Source of the DNA: Alphaproteobacteria bacterium
Lineage (GTDB): Bacteria > Pseudomonadota > Alphaproteobacteria > SHVZ01
Length of the DNA stretch: 36,298 nt
Reading direction: 5' to 3'
NCBI GenBank assembly: GCA_016869375.1
Contig: VGEH01000030.1
Location: forward strand, 1 to 36,298
Below the pieces are notes generated by a model. It saw only the letters and a program-made list of their open reading frames with translations, searched no databases and was not told the origin of the DNA. The translations under genes were made by a program, and so were the position numbers. Positions 26,617 to 36,298 of the stretch are shown one piece after another (position 1 is the first letter of the stretch; every line of letters begins with the position of its first letter).

Positions 26617-26631
26617 TTAACCTTTTGTTAA
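26617..26631. promoter_or_regulatory. CtrA-type binding box
   Basis: TTAACCTTTTGTTAA is an exact TTAA-N7-TTAA match to the Caulobacter/alphaproteobacterial CtrA consensus, and each half is followed by CC. It lies in the 74-119 nt gap between the divergent YbdK-like and kinase genes and is the only A/T-rich stretch there. CtrA control of the kinase, and perhaps of the ligase, is inferred. Confidence 0.55.
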
Positions 26632-26678
26632 CCATGCCGGGCGACCCTGCGCGCCAAGAGAGGGGAAACCCCCGACCC

Positions 26679-28394
26679 GTGCGAATCGTGGATTGGATCG
26701 ACCGCCGCATGGCCGGACGGCAGCGGGCGACGCTGAGCGTCGTCGGCTTTGTCCTGGTATTGGCTGTATTGGCCGGTGCCGCTCTGGTTGCCGTCTGGCT
26801 GCGCTATGGCGCGATCGCAGACCAGCGTATCCGCCTGGACGACGTCGCCGCGGCCCTGTCCCAGCATGCGGGCCGTACCGTCGACAGCATCGATGTCGTC
26901 CTCGGCGTGCTGGCTGAACGTATAGGCACTCTCTCGGCGGCCGGGACGCCGACGGCGGAGGATCTCCGCGATCTCCTGCGCGATCACATCGCGGGAACGC
27001 CGCATGTCCGCGGCGCTCTCTTCGTCGACGCCCGGGGTATCGGGCGCGGCGATTCCGATGCGGTGCCGCCGCGCACGCTCGATGCGTCGGATCGCGAGTA
27101 CTTCCAGTATCAGCAGCAGCCGGGGCGTGGCCTCTTCATCGAGGCGCCGGTGTTCAGCCGTGTTTCCGGCCGCTGGCGGATCATCTTGAGCCGGCGGGTG
27201 CAGTCGGCGAGCGGCGAGTTCCTCGGCGTCATCGCGGCGGGCGTCGAGCCCGCGACCTTCGCCGACATCTATCGTGAGCTCGCGATAGGCAGGACGAGCA
27301 CGATGTCCCTGCTTCGCAACGACGGACGCCTGATGGCGCGACATCCTCCGGCCGACCAGGGCATGGGTGAAGCGGTCGCGCTCGGCGAGGCGATGGATGA
27401 CCGCCGCTTCGTCTCAGTGACGCGCACGCTCGACCGCTACCCGTTGACCGTGCTGATCTCGATGCCGATCAAGGCGGCGCTGGCGAGCTGGGAACGGCAG
27501 GTGACGGTGATCGTCGCCGCCACGATCGCCGCACTGTTGATGCTGGGTCTGATCGGCTTCGTGCTGGTCGACCAGTCGGACCGCCTCGAATCGACCGTGG
27601 CCGCGCTCGGGGCGGCACGCGACGAGGCGGTGCGGGCGAGGCTGCGCGAGGAGGATGCGGGCCGGGCCAAGTCGGCCTTCCTTGCAAATACCAGCCACGA
27701 GCTCCGGACGCCGCTCAACGCCATCCTTGGATTCTCCGAGGTGTTGCGCGACGGGCATGTCGGCGAGCTCGAGCCGAAGCAGCGTGGCTACGCCGCCAGC
27801 ATCCACGATGCCGGCACGCATCTGCTCGGCCTGATCAGCGATCTGCTCGACATGGCGAAGATCGAGGCGCGCGAGCTCCAGCTGCGCGAGACGGTGCTCG
27901 ATATGGCCGACATCGTCGCCGGCGGCATCAAGCTCACCGGCAACCGCGCCGCCGAGCGCGGCGTCATCGTCCTGCCGCGGGTCGAGGGCGAGTCGATCCG
28001 CATCAGGGGCGACGCGCAACGGCTCCGTCAGATCGCGCTCAACCTGCTCTCGAACGCGATCAAGTTCACCGCCGCCGGCGGGCGCGTGTGGGTCGATGCC
28101 TCGGTCGATGCCGGCGGCCGCCCGACGCTGACGGTCAGCGATACCGGCATCGGCATGACCGAGGAAGAAGTCCAGGTCGCGCTGACGCCCTTCCAGCAGG
28201 TCGAGAATCCGTTCACCCGCGAGCATGAGGGCACCGGCCTCGGGCTGCCGATCGTCAAGGCGCTGGTCGAGCTGCATGGCGGCTACCTCCAGGTGGAGAG
28301 CGAGCGCGGCGTTGGCACGCGCGTGACCGTAAGCCTGCCGGCGTCCCGCCTCGTCATGGGGCCGCTGGCCGGGCTCAAGGCGGCGGGAAGCTAG
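26679..28394 (+). CDS. Membrane sensor histidine kinase with periplasmic Cache-like domain
   Basis: About 571 residues from GTG 26679. TM1 is at about 17-42, then a periplasmic region of about 230 residues with a dCache look (DREYFQYQQQ, GVIAAGVEPATFADIY), and TM2 at about 274-298. The HisKA helix carries phospho-His340 in LANTSHELRTPLNAILGFSE, the PleC/DivJ-like form. HATPase boxes follow: LNLLSNAIKFT (N), VSDTGIGMT (G1), GTGLGLPIVKALVELHGG (G2). No receiver domain is attached, and no response regulator is adjacent. The start is uncertain: ATG 26634 has no Shine-Dalgarno and abuts the CtrA box, so GTG 26679, after AGAGGGGA, is preferred; ATG 26709 is also possible. Confidence 0.88.
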   Translation: MRIVDWIDRRMAGRQRATLSVVGFVLVLAVLAGAALVAVWLRYGAIADQRIRLDDVAAALSQHAGRTVDSIDVVLGVLAERIGTLSAAGTPTAEDLRDLLRDHIAGTPHVRGALFVDARGIGRGDSDAVPPRTLDASDREYFQYQQQPGRGLFIEAPVFSRVSGRWRIILSRRVQSASGEFLGVIAAGVEPATFADIYRELAIGRTSTMSLLRNDGRLMARHPPADQGMGEAVALGEAMDDRRFVSVTRTLDRYPLTVLISMPIKAALASWERQVTVIVAATIAALLMLGLIGFVLVDQSDRLESTVAALGAARDEAVRARLREEDAGRAKSAFLANTSHELRTPLNAILGFSEVLRDGHVGELEPKQRGYAASIHDAGTHLLGLISDLLDMAKIEARELQLRETVLDMADIVAGGIKLTGNRAAERGVIVLPRVEGESIRIRGDAQRLRQIALNLLSNAIKFTAAGGRVWVDASVDAGGRPTLTVSDTGIGMTEEEVQVALTPFQQVENPFTREHEGTGLGLPIVKALVELHGGYLQVESERGVGTRVTVSLPASRLVMGPLAGLKAAGS

Positions 28395-28444
28395 GGACGT
28401 CGTCACCGGCGGCGCTTGTCAAAGCCGCGGCCCGCCCGCACTCT

Positions 28445-28467
28445 CGGCCTCCCATTCACGGAGGCCG
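28445..28467 (+). promoter_or_regulatory. Hairpin sequestering the Shine-Dalgarno of the DECR-type reductase
   Basis: CGGCCTCC (28445-28452) and GGAGGCCG (28460-28467) form a perfect 8-bp stem with a 7-nt loop, ending one nt before the ATG at 28469. The 3' arm contains the GGAGG ribosome-binding sequence, so the folded RNA would block initiation. This could act as a thermosensor, a protein-binding site or a coupling device. Confidence 0.5.
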
Positions 28468-28468
28468 C

Positions 28469-29305
28469 ATGTTTCAGCCCGATCTCTTGAGCGGAAAACG
28501 CATCCTTATTACCGGCGGCGGGACCGGGCTCGGCAAGAGCATGGGCAAGCGCTTCGTCGAGCTCGGTGCCGAGCTTCTGATCTGCGGCCGCCGCGAGAAC
28601 GTGCTGGCGGAGACCGCCGCCGAGCTCGGCAAGATCAGCAACCGCGCGGTCAGGACGCATTCGATCGACATTCGCGATCCCGACGGTGTCGAGCGCATGA
28701 TGGATTGGGCCTTCGCCGACGGGCCGGTCGACATCCTGGTCAACAACGCTGCCGGCAATTTCATCGCCAAGACCGAGACGCTGTCGCACCGCGCCGTGGA
28801 TTCGGTGCTCGGCATCGTGCTGCACGGGACGACCTACTGCACGCTGGCCGCCGGCCGGCGCTGGATCGCGGCCAAGCGCAAGGGCGTGGTCCTGAGCATC
28901 CTTGCCACATATGCGTGGACAGGCTCGCCCTATGTCGTGCCGAGCGCCATGGCCAAGGCCGGCGTGCTGGCGCTGATGCAGAGCCTCGCGGTCGAGTGGG
29001 GCGGCAACGGCATCCGCACGGTGTCGATCGCGCCCGGACCCTTTCCGACCAAGGGCGCCTGGGACCGGCTGGTGCCGCCGGCGATGGCGGAGCGATGGGA
29101 GAAGGCCGGGCCGATGAAGCGCGTCGGCGAGCATATCGAGCTCGCCAACCTCGCCTCGTATCTCGTCTCGGATATGGCCGACTACATCAACGGAGACTGC
29201 ATCACGATCGATGGGGGCCGCTGGCTTCAGGGCGCCTCGATGTTCCACCACCTCTCGGCGCTGACCGAGGAGCAGTGGGCGGCGATGAGACCGAAGAAGT
29301 CTTAA
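28469..29305 (+). CDS. SDR reductase of 2,4-dienoyl-CoA reductase (DECR) type
   Basis: A 278-residue short-chain dehydrogenase. NADP-type motif TGGGTGLG (15-22) is followed by Arg41-Arg42 after strand 2, which favours NADPH. It lacks the standard Y-x-x-x-K. Instead it has the DECR1 arrangement: Tyr148 (ATYAW), Ser159 and Lys163 (PSAMAKAG), and Asn97 in NNAAGNF. Spacings equal those of human DECR1 (Asn148, Tyr199, Ser210, Lys214). [11 protein letters not shown] also fits. It would reduce 2,4-dienoyl-CoA during breakdown of unsaturated fatty acids. It follows the kinase by 74 nt and overlaps mtnA by 4 nt tail to tail. Confidence 0.85.
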   Translation: MFQPDLLSGKRILITGGGTGLGKSMGKRFVELGAELLICGRRENVLAETAAELGKISNRAVRTHSIDIRDPDGVERMMDWAFADGPVDILVNNAAGNFIAKTETLSHRAVDSVLGIVLHGTTYCTLAAGRRWIAAKRKGVVLSILATYAWTGSPYVVPSAMAKAGVLALMQSLAVEWGGNGIRTVSIAPGPFPTKGAWDRLVPPAMAERWEKAGPMKRVGEHIELANLASYLVSDMADYINGDCITIDGGRWLQGASMFHHLSALTEEQWAAMRPKKS

Positions 29306-30402
29306 GCGCGCTTCCGCCGCTCGGGGAACAGCGACAGCAGCCCGTCGGCGCTGGCGGGGGCGACGCCGCGCTCGGTGACCAGGCCGGTGATGAGGCGGGC
29401 CGGGGTCACGTCGAAGCCGTAGTTGAGCACAGGCGAGCCTTCCGGCGTCACCTGCACCGTGGCGATGCGACCTTCATCGGTGCGGCCGGTGATCTTCGAG
29501 ATCTCGGCGCCGTCGCGCTCCTCGATCGGCACCTCCTTGACGCCGTCGCGGATGGTCCAGTCGATCGTCGGCGAAGGCAGGCAGACATAGAAGGGCACGC
29601 CGTTGTCCCTGGCCGCGAGCGCCTTCAGGTACGTCCCGATCTTGTTGCAGACGTCGCCGTCGGCGGTGGTGCGGTCGGTGCCGACGAAACAGAGGTCGAC
29701 CTTGCCGTGCTGCATCAGGTGGCCGCCGGTGTTGTCGACGATCACCGTGTGAGGGACGCCGTGATTGTTGAGCTCCCAAGCGGTCAGGCCGGCGCCCTGG
29801 TTGCGCGGCCGTGTCTCGTCGACCCAGACATGAACGGGAATGCCGGCCTCGTGCGCGAGGTAGATCGGTGCCGTCGCCGTGCCCCAGTCGACCGTGGCGA
29901 GCCAACCGGCGTTGCAGTGGGTCAGCACGTTGACCGTCTGCCCCGGCTTCTTCGCTGCCGCTCGCTTGATCAGGTCGAGGCCGTGGGTGCCGATCGAACG
30001 GTTGATCTCGACATCTTCGTCAGCGATCTCGGCGGCGCGCTTCCAGGCGACGGCGAAGCGTTCATTCGCCGCGAGCGGCGCGACCTTGCCGCGGACATCG
30101 TCGAGCGCCCAGCGCAGGTTGATAGCCGTCGGCCGCGTTGCGTGGAGCACGTCATACGCCCTGGCCAGGCTCGCATCGGACGGATCGTCGCGGAGCGCGA
30201 TCGCGAGGCCATAGGCGGCGGTCGCGCCGATCAGCGGCGCGCCGCGGATCAGCATCGCGCGGATTGCATGCGCTACCTCGTCAAGCGTGCGGAGTCCGAC
30301 GGTCTCGAACGCATGCGGCAGCTTGGTCTGGTCGATCACCTCGACGTTGCGGCCATCCTTGCTCGGCCAGATGGTGCGCCGGTGAATGCCGCCGACCTTC
30401 AT
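29302..30402 (-). CDS. mtnA: S-methyl-5-thioribose-1-phosphate isomerase
   Basis: A 366-residue aldose-ketose isomerase of the methionine salvage pathway (methylthioribose-1-phosphate to methylthioribulose-1-phosphate). The family residues Cys163 ([11 protein letters not shown]) and Asp243 ([11 protein letters not shown]) are at nearly the B. subtilis positions (160, 240). [13 protein letters not shown] and [17 protein letters not shown] are hallmarks. The ATG at 30402 has GGGAGA 6 nt upstream and is preferred to a start at 30465. Related enzymes in Rhodospirillum act in a non-Met salvage route or on 5-deoxyribose, so the pathway is not certain. No other mtn gene is nearby. Confidence 0.92.
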   Translation of the reverse strand: MKVGGIHRRTIWPSKDGRNVEVIDQTKLPHAFETVGLRTLDEVAHAIRAMLIRGAPLIGATAAYGLAIALRDDPSDASLARAYDVLHATRPTAINLRWALDDVRGKVAPLAANERFAVAWKRAAEIADEDVEINRSIGTHGLDLIKRAAAKKPGQTVNVLTHCNAGWLATVDWGTATAPIYLAHEAGIPVHVWVDETRPRNQGAGLTAWELNNHGVPHTVIVDNTGGHLMQHGKVDLCFVGTDRTTADGDVCNKIGTYLKALAARDNGVPFYVCLPSPTIDWTIRDGVKEVPIEERDGAEISKITGRTDEGRIATVQVTPEGSPVLNYGFDVTPARLITGLVTERGVAPASADGLLSLFPERRKRA

Positions 30403-30461
30403 ATGCGTCTCCCGCCTTGCGAAGGCCGGGACATTAGGCGCGGCAGCGGAGCCGCGCAACC

Positions 30462-30992
30462 TCACGACATCCGCGAGGTCCTCTCCTCAGCGACCTCGCC
30501 GGTCATGGCGTAGGGCGCGGTATAGGCGACGACGAAACGGGGTTCGCCGGCATCGTCGGCGAAGGGCATCAGCAGCCGTTCGAGCTCGGCTACGGTCTTC
30601 ATCTGCACGGGCCGGTGCAGCACGTAGAGCGGCCGGCCGAGCTCGAGGCAGCGGTCGTACTTGGCTATGAAGAAGCGGGAGACGTCGCCCGCGACCTCGC
30701 GGAGCCGGTGGCCCGTCAGGTCGCGGCCGAACATCTCGGCGGCCTTGAGGCCGTGCAGGCGATAGAGGTAGTCGCCGTCCTCTAGCCGCTCCAGGATCAT
30801 GAGCGTGCCTAGCGCGCGGGGGTGGTCGAGCGGGTCGAAGTCACGCTTCGCCGGAAGGCGCGCGGGGCCGCGCCTCGCCTCCCAGTAGCGGTAGAGCTCG
30901 TGGATCAACGGATTGGCGACGGTCTCCGGCGAGACCGCGTCGGTCTCCCAATACTGAATGCCGCCCAGCTCCTGCGTAAGCTCCCTTTCCAA
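30462..30992 (-). CDS. PAS_5-type PAS-domain protein
   Basis: A 176-residue protein with the PAS_5 pattern common in Rhodospirillales and other alphaproteobacteria: [13 protein letters not shown], then [28 protein letters not shown] and R-F-F-I-A-K-Y-D. It is a soluble stand-alone PAS sensor with no output domain; partners are unknown. It sits 59 nt upstream of mtnA and 78 nt downstream of the peptide importer, all on the minus strand. Confidence 0.82.
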   Translation of the reverse strand: MERELTQELGGIQYWETDAVSPETVANPLIHELYRYWEARRGPARLPAKRDFDPLDHPRALGTLMILERLEDGDYLYRLHGLKAAEMFGRDLTGHRLREVAGDVSRFFIAKYDRCLELGRPLYVLHRPVQMKTVAELERLLMPFADDAGEPRFVVAYTAPYAMTGEVAEERTSRMS

Positions 30993-31046
30993 GACGACAG
31001 CTTCTCCTGCGCCGAATCGACGGCGAAAACCTAGCTGGTGAAGGTC

Positions 31047-31062
31047 TTAACGCCGGTTAACG
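31047..31062. repeat. TTAACG direct repeat upstream of the PAS_5 gene
   Basis: TTAACG occurs twice, 10 bp apart (31047-31052 and 31057-31062), so both copies lie on one face of the helix, in the 78-nt gap before the PAS_5 gene. It is a possible regulator site. The 6-nt spacing between TTAA halves does not match the CtrA box. Confidence 0.25.
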
Positions 31063-31070
31063 CGAGAGGT

Positions 31071-31963
31071 TCACGTCTTGAAGCGGGGATCGAACCAGTC
31101 GCGGAGCGAGTCGCCGAAGAGGTTGAAGGCGAAGACCGCGAAGCTGATGGCAAGCCCGGGGAAGAGGATCATCCACGGCGCCTCGCGGTAGAAATCCGAA
31201 GCGTTGCCCGACAGCATCAGCCCCCAGGCGGGGGTCGGCTCGGTGACGCCGAGGCCGAGGAAGGAAAGCGAAGCCTCGAGCAGGATCGCCTGGGCGATAT
31301 AGGCGGTCAGCATGATCAGGTAGGGCGCGGCGACGTTGGGCGACATGTGCCGGAAGATGATGCGCATGTTGCTGTAGCCGGCGGCGCGCGCCGCATCGAC
31401 ATAGGGCATCTCGCGCACCGAGAGCGCCGCAGCGCGGATGACGCGCTCGACCTTGGGCAGGATCGGGATGGCGATGGCGAGGATCAGGTTGAGGTCGACG
31501 CCGCCGACCACGAACTTGCCGAGCATGGCGACGACGACCAGCGCCAGCACGATCAGCGGGAAGGACAGGATCACGTCGACGAAGCCCTGGGTCACCAGGT
31601 CGATCCGGCCGCCGAAATAGGCTGAAGCGACGCCGAGCGCGGCGCCGAGCGTGCAGCCGACGAAGGAGGAGAGGAAGCCGATGGTGAGCGCGGTACGCGC
31701 CCCGTAGATGACGCGCGAGAAGATGTCGCGGCCGAAGGCATCGGTGCCGAACCAGTGCTCGAAGCTGGGCGGCGCCAGCATCGCGCCGAAATCGAGCGCG
31801 ACCGGGTCGTAGGGCGCCACCCAGGGCGCGAAGATGCCGGCGCCGATCATCACCACGATGACGACGAAGGCGATGGCGCCGAGCGGCTGCGCGACGGTGA
31901 AGGCGACCACGGGATGACGCCGCTTCGGCAGCGCATAGGTGATGACGGGGGCGGTTGTCGTCA

Positions 31964-31964
<1 letters not shown>
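31071..31964 (-). CDS. Peptide/nickel-type ABC permease, DppC-like
   Basis: A 297-residue inner-membrane permease of the DppC/OppC type: an N-terminal TM near residues 27-50 (LGAIAFVVIVVMIGAGIFAP), a conserved soluble segment (GTDAFGRDIFSRVIYGARTA) and about five further TMs. The EAA-type loop that contacts the ATPase is ARAAGYSNMRIIFRHMSPN. It pairs with the DppB-like permease just upstream; the stop/start overlap at 31964 implies coupled translation. It is the last gene of the importer operon. Confidence 0.93.
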
Positions 31965-32914
<950 letters not shown>

Positions 32915-32920
32915 CAGCAG

Positions 32921-32952
32921 TGGCCCTCACCCCTCGATCGGGATGAGGGCCA
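32921..32952 (-). promoter_or_regulatory. Intercistronic hairpin between binding protein and permease genes
   Basis: TGGCCCTCA (32921-32929) and TGAGGGCCA (32944-32952) are exact complements. Inside, CCC/GGG adds three pairs after a C/A mismatch, leaving a 6-nt loop. The whole element fills the 44-nt gap. On the transcript, the 3' arm TGAGGGCCA carries the GAGGG ribosome site of the permease. It could both protect the upstream mRNA and lower permease translation, giving more binding protein than permease. Confidence 0.55.
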
Positions 32953-32958
32953 TGGCCC

Positions 32959-34533
32959 TTACTGGTTCAGCCAGACGTTGACGAGGTCCTGGCCGAGATT
33001 GTGACTCGGCGACATCTGCCAGCCCATCACGATCTTGTTGGTCGGGACGATGCGGTGCCACCACAGCAGCGGCACCTGATAGGCCTGATTCAGCATCCGG
33101 GCCTCAAACTGGCGGAGGAAGCCGAGCCGCTCGGCATCGCTCGTCGAGCGGTTCTGCTTCTCGTACAGGGAGTCGAGCTCACGGTCGATCGCGCGCGAGC
33201 GGTTCTCGGGCGCCTTGTCGAAGGAGACGTACTTGGCGAGTGCGAGGCTCGGCTCATCCATGAACAGGTTGGAGAAGTCGATCGCGACCTCGTAGTTGCC
33301 GGCGTTCAACGCGGCGAGATAGGGAGAGGTCTCCATCTGCTTGTGCTGAACCTCGACGCCGATCTGGCGCCACTGGTCGACGACATAGATGCCAGCCGGC
33401 GTGTAAGGCTGCGCGATCGTACGGTTGACCAGCTCGAACTTGAGATTCGGCACGCCCGCCTCGGCCAGCAGCTTCCTCGCCTCGGCGCGGTTGGCGGTGA
33501 TGTCCTTGCCGAAGCCCGGGAACTTGACGAGATCGGCCTCCGGCGTCGCCATCGGCGAACCCGGACGCAGCAATCCGCCGACCTGGCGCAGCGTCGAGGT
33601 GCGTGAGAGGCCGACGCTGCCGCCCCAGCGGTCGAGCGCCAGCGACAGCGCGCGGCGTACGCGAACGTCGTCGAAGGGCTTCTTCTCGGTGTTGAAGGCG
33701 ATCAGGATGTTGAGCGTCCAGCTCGACTCTTCGATCCGGAGCTTGTCGCCCATGCCCTGGACCAGGCGGTCGCGCTCGGCCGGAGAGACGGAGCGGAACT
33801 CGGCCATGACCTGGCCGCCTTGCAGAGCGTTCAGCATCGCCGCCGGCTGCAGGATGAAGACGCCCTTGAAGCCGTCGAGGTAGGGGCGATCAGGGAGGAA
33901 GTACTTGTCGTTCCTGGCCCCGGCGACGTGGCTGCCCTTCACGTGCTCGACGAACTTGAAGGCTCCGGTGCCCATGACCTGCTTGGCCGGGAACTGAGGA
34001 TCGTCCTTGAGCTTCGCTGCCGAGTAGACGCAGTTCCACGGGCTCGCGAAGTGCTCGAGCATCGCGGGGTTCACCGCCGAGAGCTTGAAGACGACAGTGT
34101 TGGCGTCGGGTGTGTCGATGGAGGCGATGTCGGCGAAGGTGGCTCGCCGGGTGGAGACGACGCCGGTCGGCGGGTTGCGCAGCCGGTCGTATGTGGCCTT
34201 GATGTCCGCTGAGCTGAAGGGCGAACCGTCATGCCAGGTGACGTTCTGGCGGAGCTTGAAAGTGTAGGTCTTCTTGTCGTCCGAGATCGTCCAGCTCTCC
34301 GCCAGATCGCCCATCACTCCCGGATATTTGGCGAGGTCGAACTTGAGCAGCGTCGAATAGAATGGCGCGAGGAAGTGCAGCCCCGCATAGGTGTCGGTCG
34401 CCGAGCAGTCATAGGTCGGCGTCTCGGCGCTGATCGCGTAGACCAGCGTGCCGCCCTTTTTCGGTGCCTGGGCGTTGGTCGTCGCCGGCAATGCCAACGC
34501 CGCCACGAGCCCGATGAACGCAAGCTTCTTCAT
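32959..34533 (-). CDS. Periplasmic solute-binding protein, peptide/nickel type (SBP family 5)
   Basis: A 524-residue extracytoplasmic binding protein. A signal peptide (MKKLAFIGLVAALALPATTN, cut near A21 or A23) precedes the mature chain. Family motifs include GGTLVYAISAETPTYDCSATD, YTFKLRQNVTWHDGSPFSSADIKATYDR and DDVRVRRALSLALDR. The ATG at 34533 has GGAGG upstream and directly precedes a signal sequence; an earlier start at 34614 would spoil it and overlap the ATPase. It binds an unknown peptide, opine or glycoside. It is 11 nt downstream of the double ATPase gene. Confidence 0.93.
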   Translation of the reverse strand: MKKLAFIGLVAALALPATTNAQAPKKGGTLVYAISAETPTYDCSATDTYAGLHFLAPFYSTLLKFDLAKYPGVMGDLAESWTISDDKKTYTFKLRQNVTWHDGSPFSSADIKATYDRLRNPPTGVVSTRRATFADIASIDTPDANTVVFKLSAVNPAMLEHFASPWNCVYSAAKLKDDPQFPAKQVMGTGAFKFVEHVKGSHVAGARNDKYFLPDRPYLDGFKGVFILQPAAMLNALQGGQVMAEFRSVSPAERDRLVQGMGDKLRIEESSWTLNILIAFNTEKKPFDDVRVRRALSLALDRWGGSVGLSRTSTLRQVGGLLRPGSPMATPEADLVKFPGFGKDITANRAEARKLLAEAGVPNLKFELVNRTIAQPYTPAGIYVVDQWRQIGVEVQHKQMETSPYLAALNAGNYEVAIDFSNLFMDEPSLALAKYVSFDKAPENRSRAIDRELDSLYEKQNRSTSDAERLGFLRQFEARMLNQAYQVPLLWWHRIVPTNKIVMGWQMSPSHNLGQDLVNVWLNQ

Positions 34534-34544
34534 GACGTCCTCCC

Positions 34545-36298
<1,754 letters not shown>

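Noticed and set aside
31047-31060. Second CtrA box before the PAS_5 gene
   Set aside because: The TTAA halves are 6 nt apart, not 7, so it does not fit the consensus; noted only as a direct repeat.

Overview
The window is a gene-dense, high-GC stretch of chromosome. It most likely comes from an alphaproteobacterium, perhaps Rhodospirillales or Hyphomicrobiales. The signs are strong GC-type codon use, a PAS_5-type protein, a PleC/DivJ-like soluble kinase core behind a perfect CtrA-type box (TTAA-N7-TTAA), a tandem glycine riboswitch, and many ABC and sugar-acid genes. I would not name a genus. No rRNA, tRNA, CRISPR array or prophage was seen. The only mobile DNA is the end of an insertion sequence at the left edge.

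Layout. 1-128: end of an IS with the first 16 codons of its transposase. 148-1500 (minus): lipoprotein and a BDH2-like SDR. 1591-4086 (plus): UxaA/GarD-family dehydratase and a 2-hydroxyacid dehydrogenase. 4109-7874 (minus): glpD, a denD-like D-erythronate dehydrogenase, and a gene interrupted by one in-frame UGA. 7916-11170 (plus): glpK, greB, a cold-shock gene and a small helical protein of unknown function. 11167-11517 (minus): YjbR-like protein. 11588-16194: tandem glycine riboswitch and gcvT-gcvH-gcvPA-gcvPB. 16314-19036: iolD-iolE. 19033-23183 (minus): MmyB-like regulator, HD-type putative diiron oxygenase, class V PLP enzyme and amidase. 23276-25429 (plus): cyaY and an exporter-type ABC protein. 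25426-26559 (minus): YbdK-like ligase. 26679-29305 (plus): sensor kinase and a DECR-type reductase. 29302-30992 (minus): mtnA and a PAS_5 protein. 31071-36298 (minus): peptide/nickel-type ABC importer, whose double ATPase runs off the right edge.

The common theme is use of polyols and sugar acids (glycerol, D-erythronate, inositol intermediates, aldonate/aldarate-type acids), plus glycine cleavage and peptide uptake.

The most notable feature is the gene at 4109-5317. Two open frames in the same phase are separated by a single UGA. Across it the protein reads ...LVPV-U-PFCTRAV..., the U-x-x-C arrangement of GrdB/PrdB-family selenoproteins. A GC-rich hairpin with GU in its loop starts 11 nt after the UGA, where a bacterial SECIS belongs. 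I read this as one 402-residue selenoprotein that ordinary annotation would split in two. Other points worth attention are the HD-oxygenase/PLP-enzyme/amidase cluster, two hairpins that bury Shine-Dalgarno sequences (28445-28467 and 32921-32952), and the CtrA box in front of the kinase.
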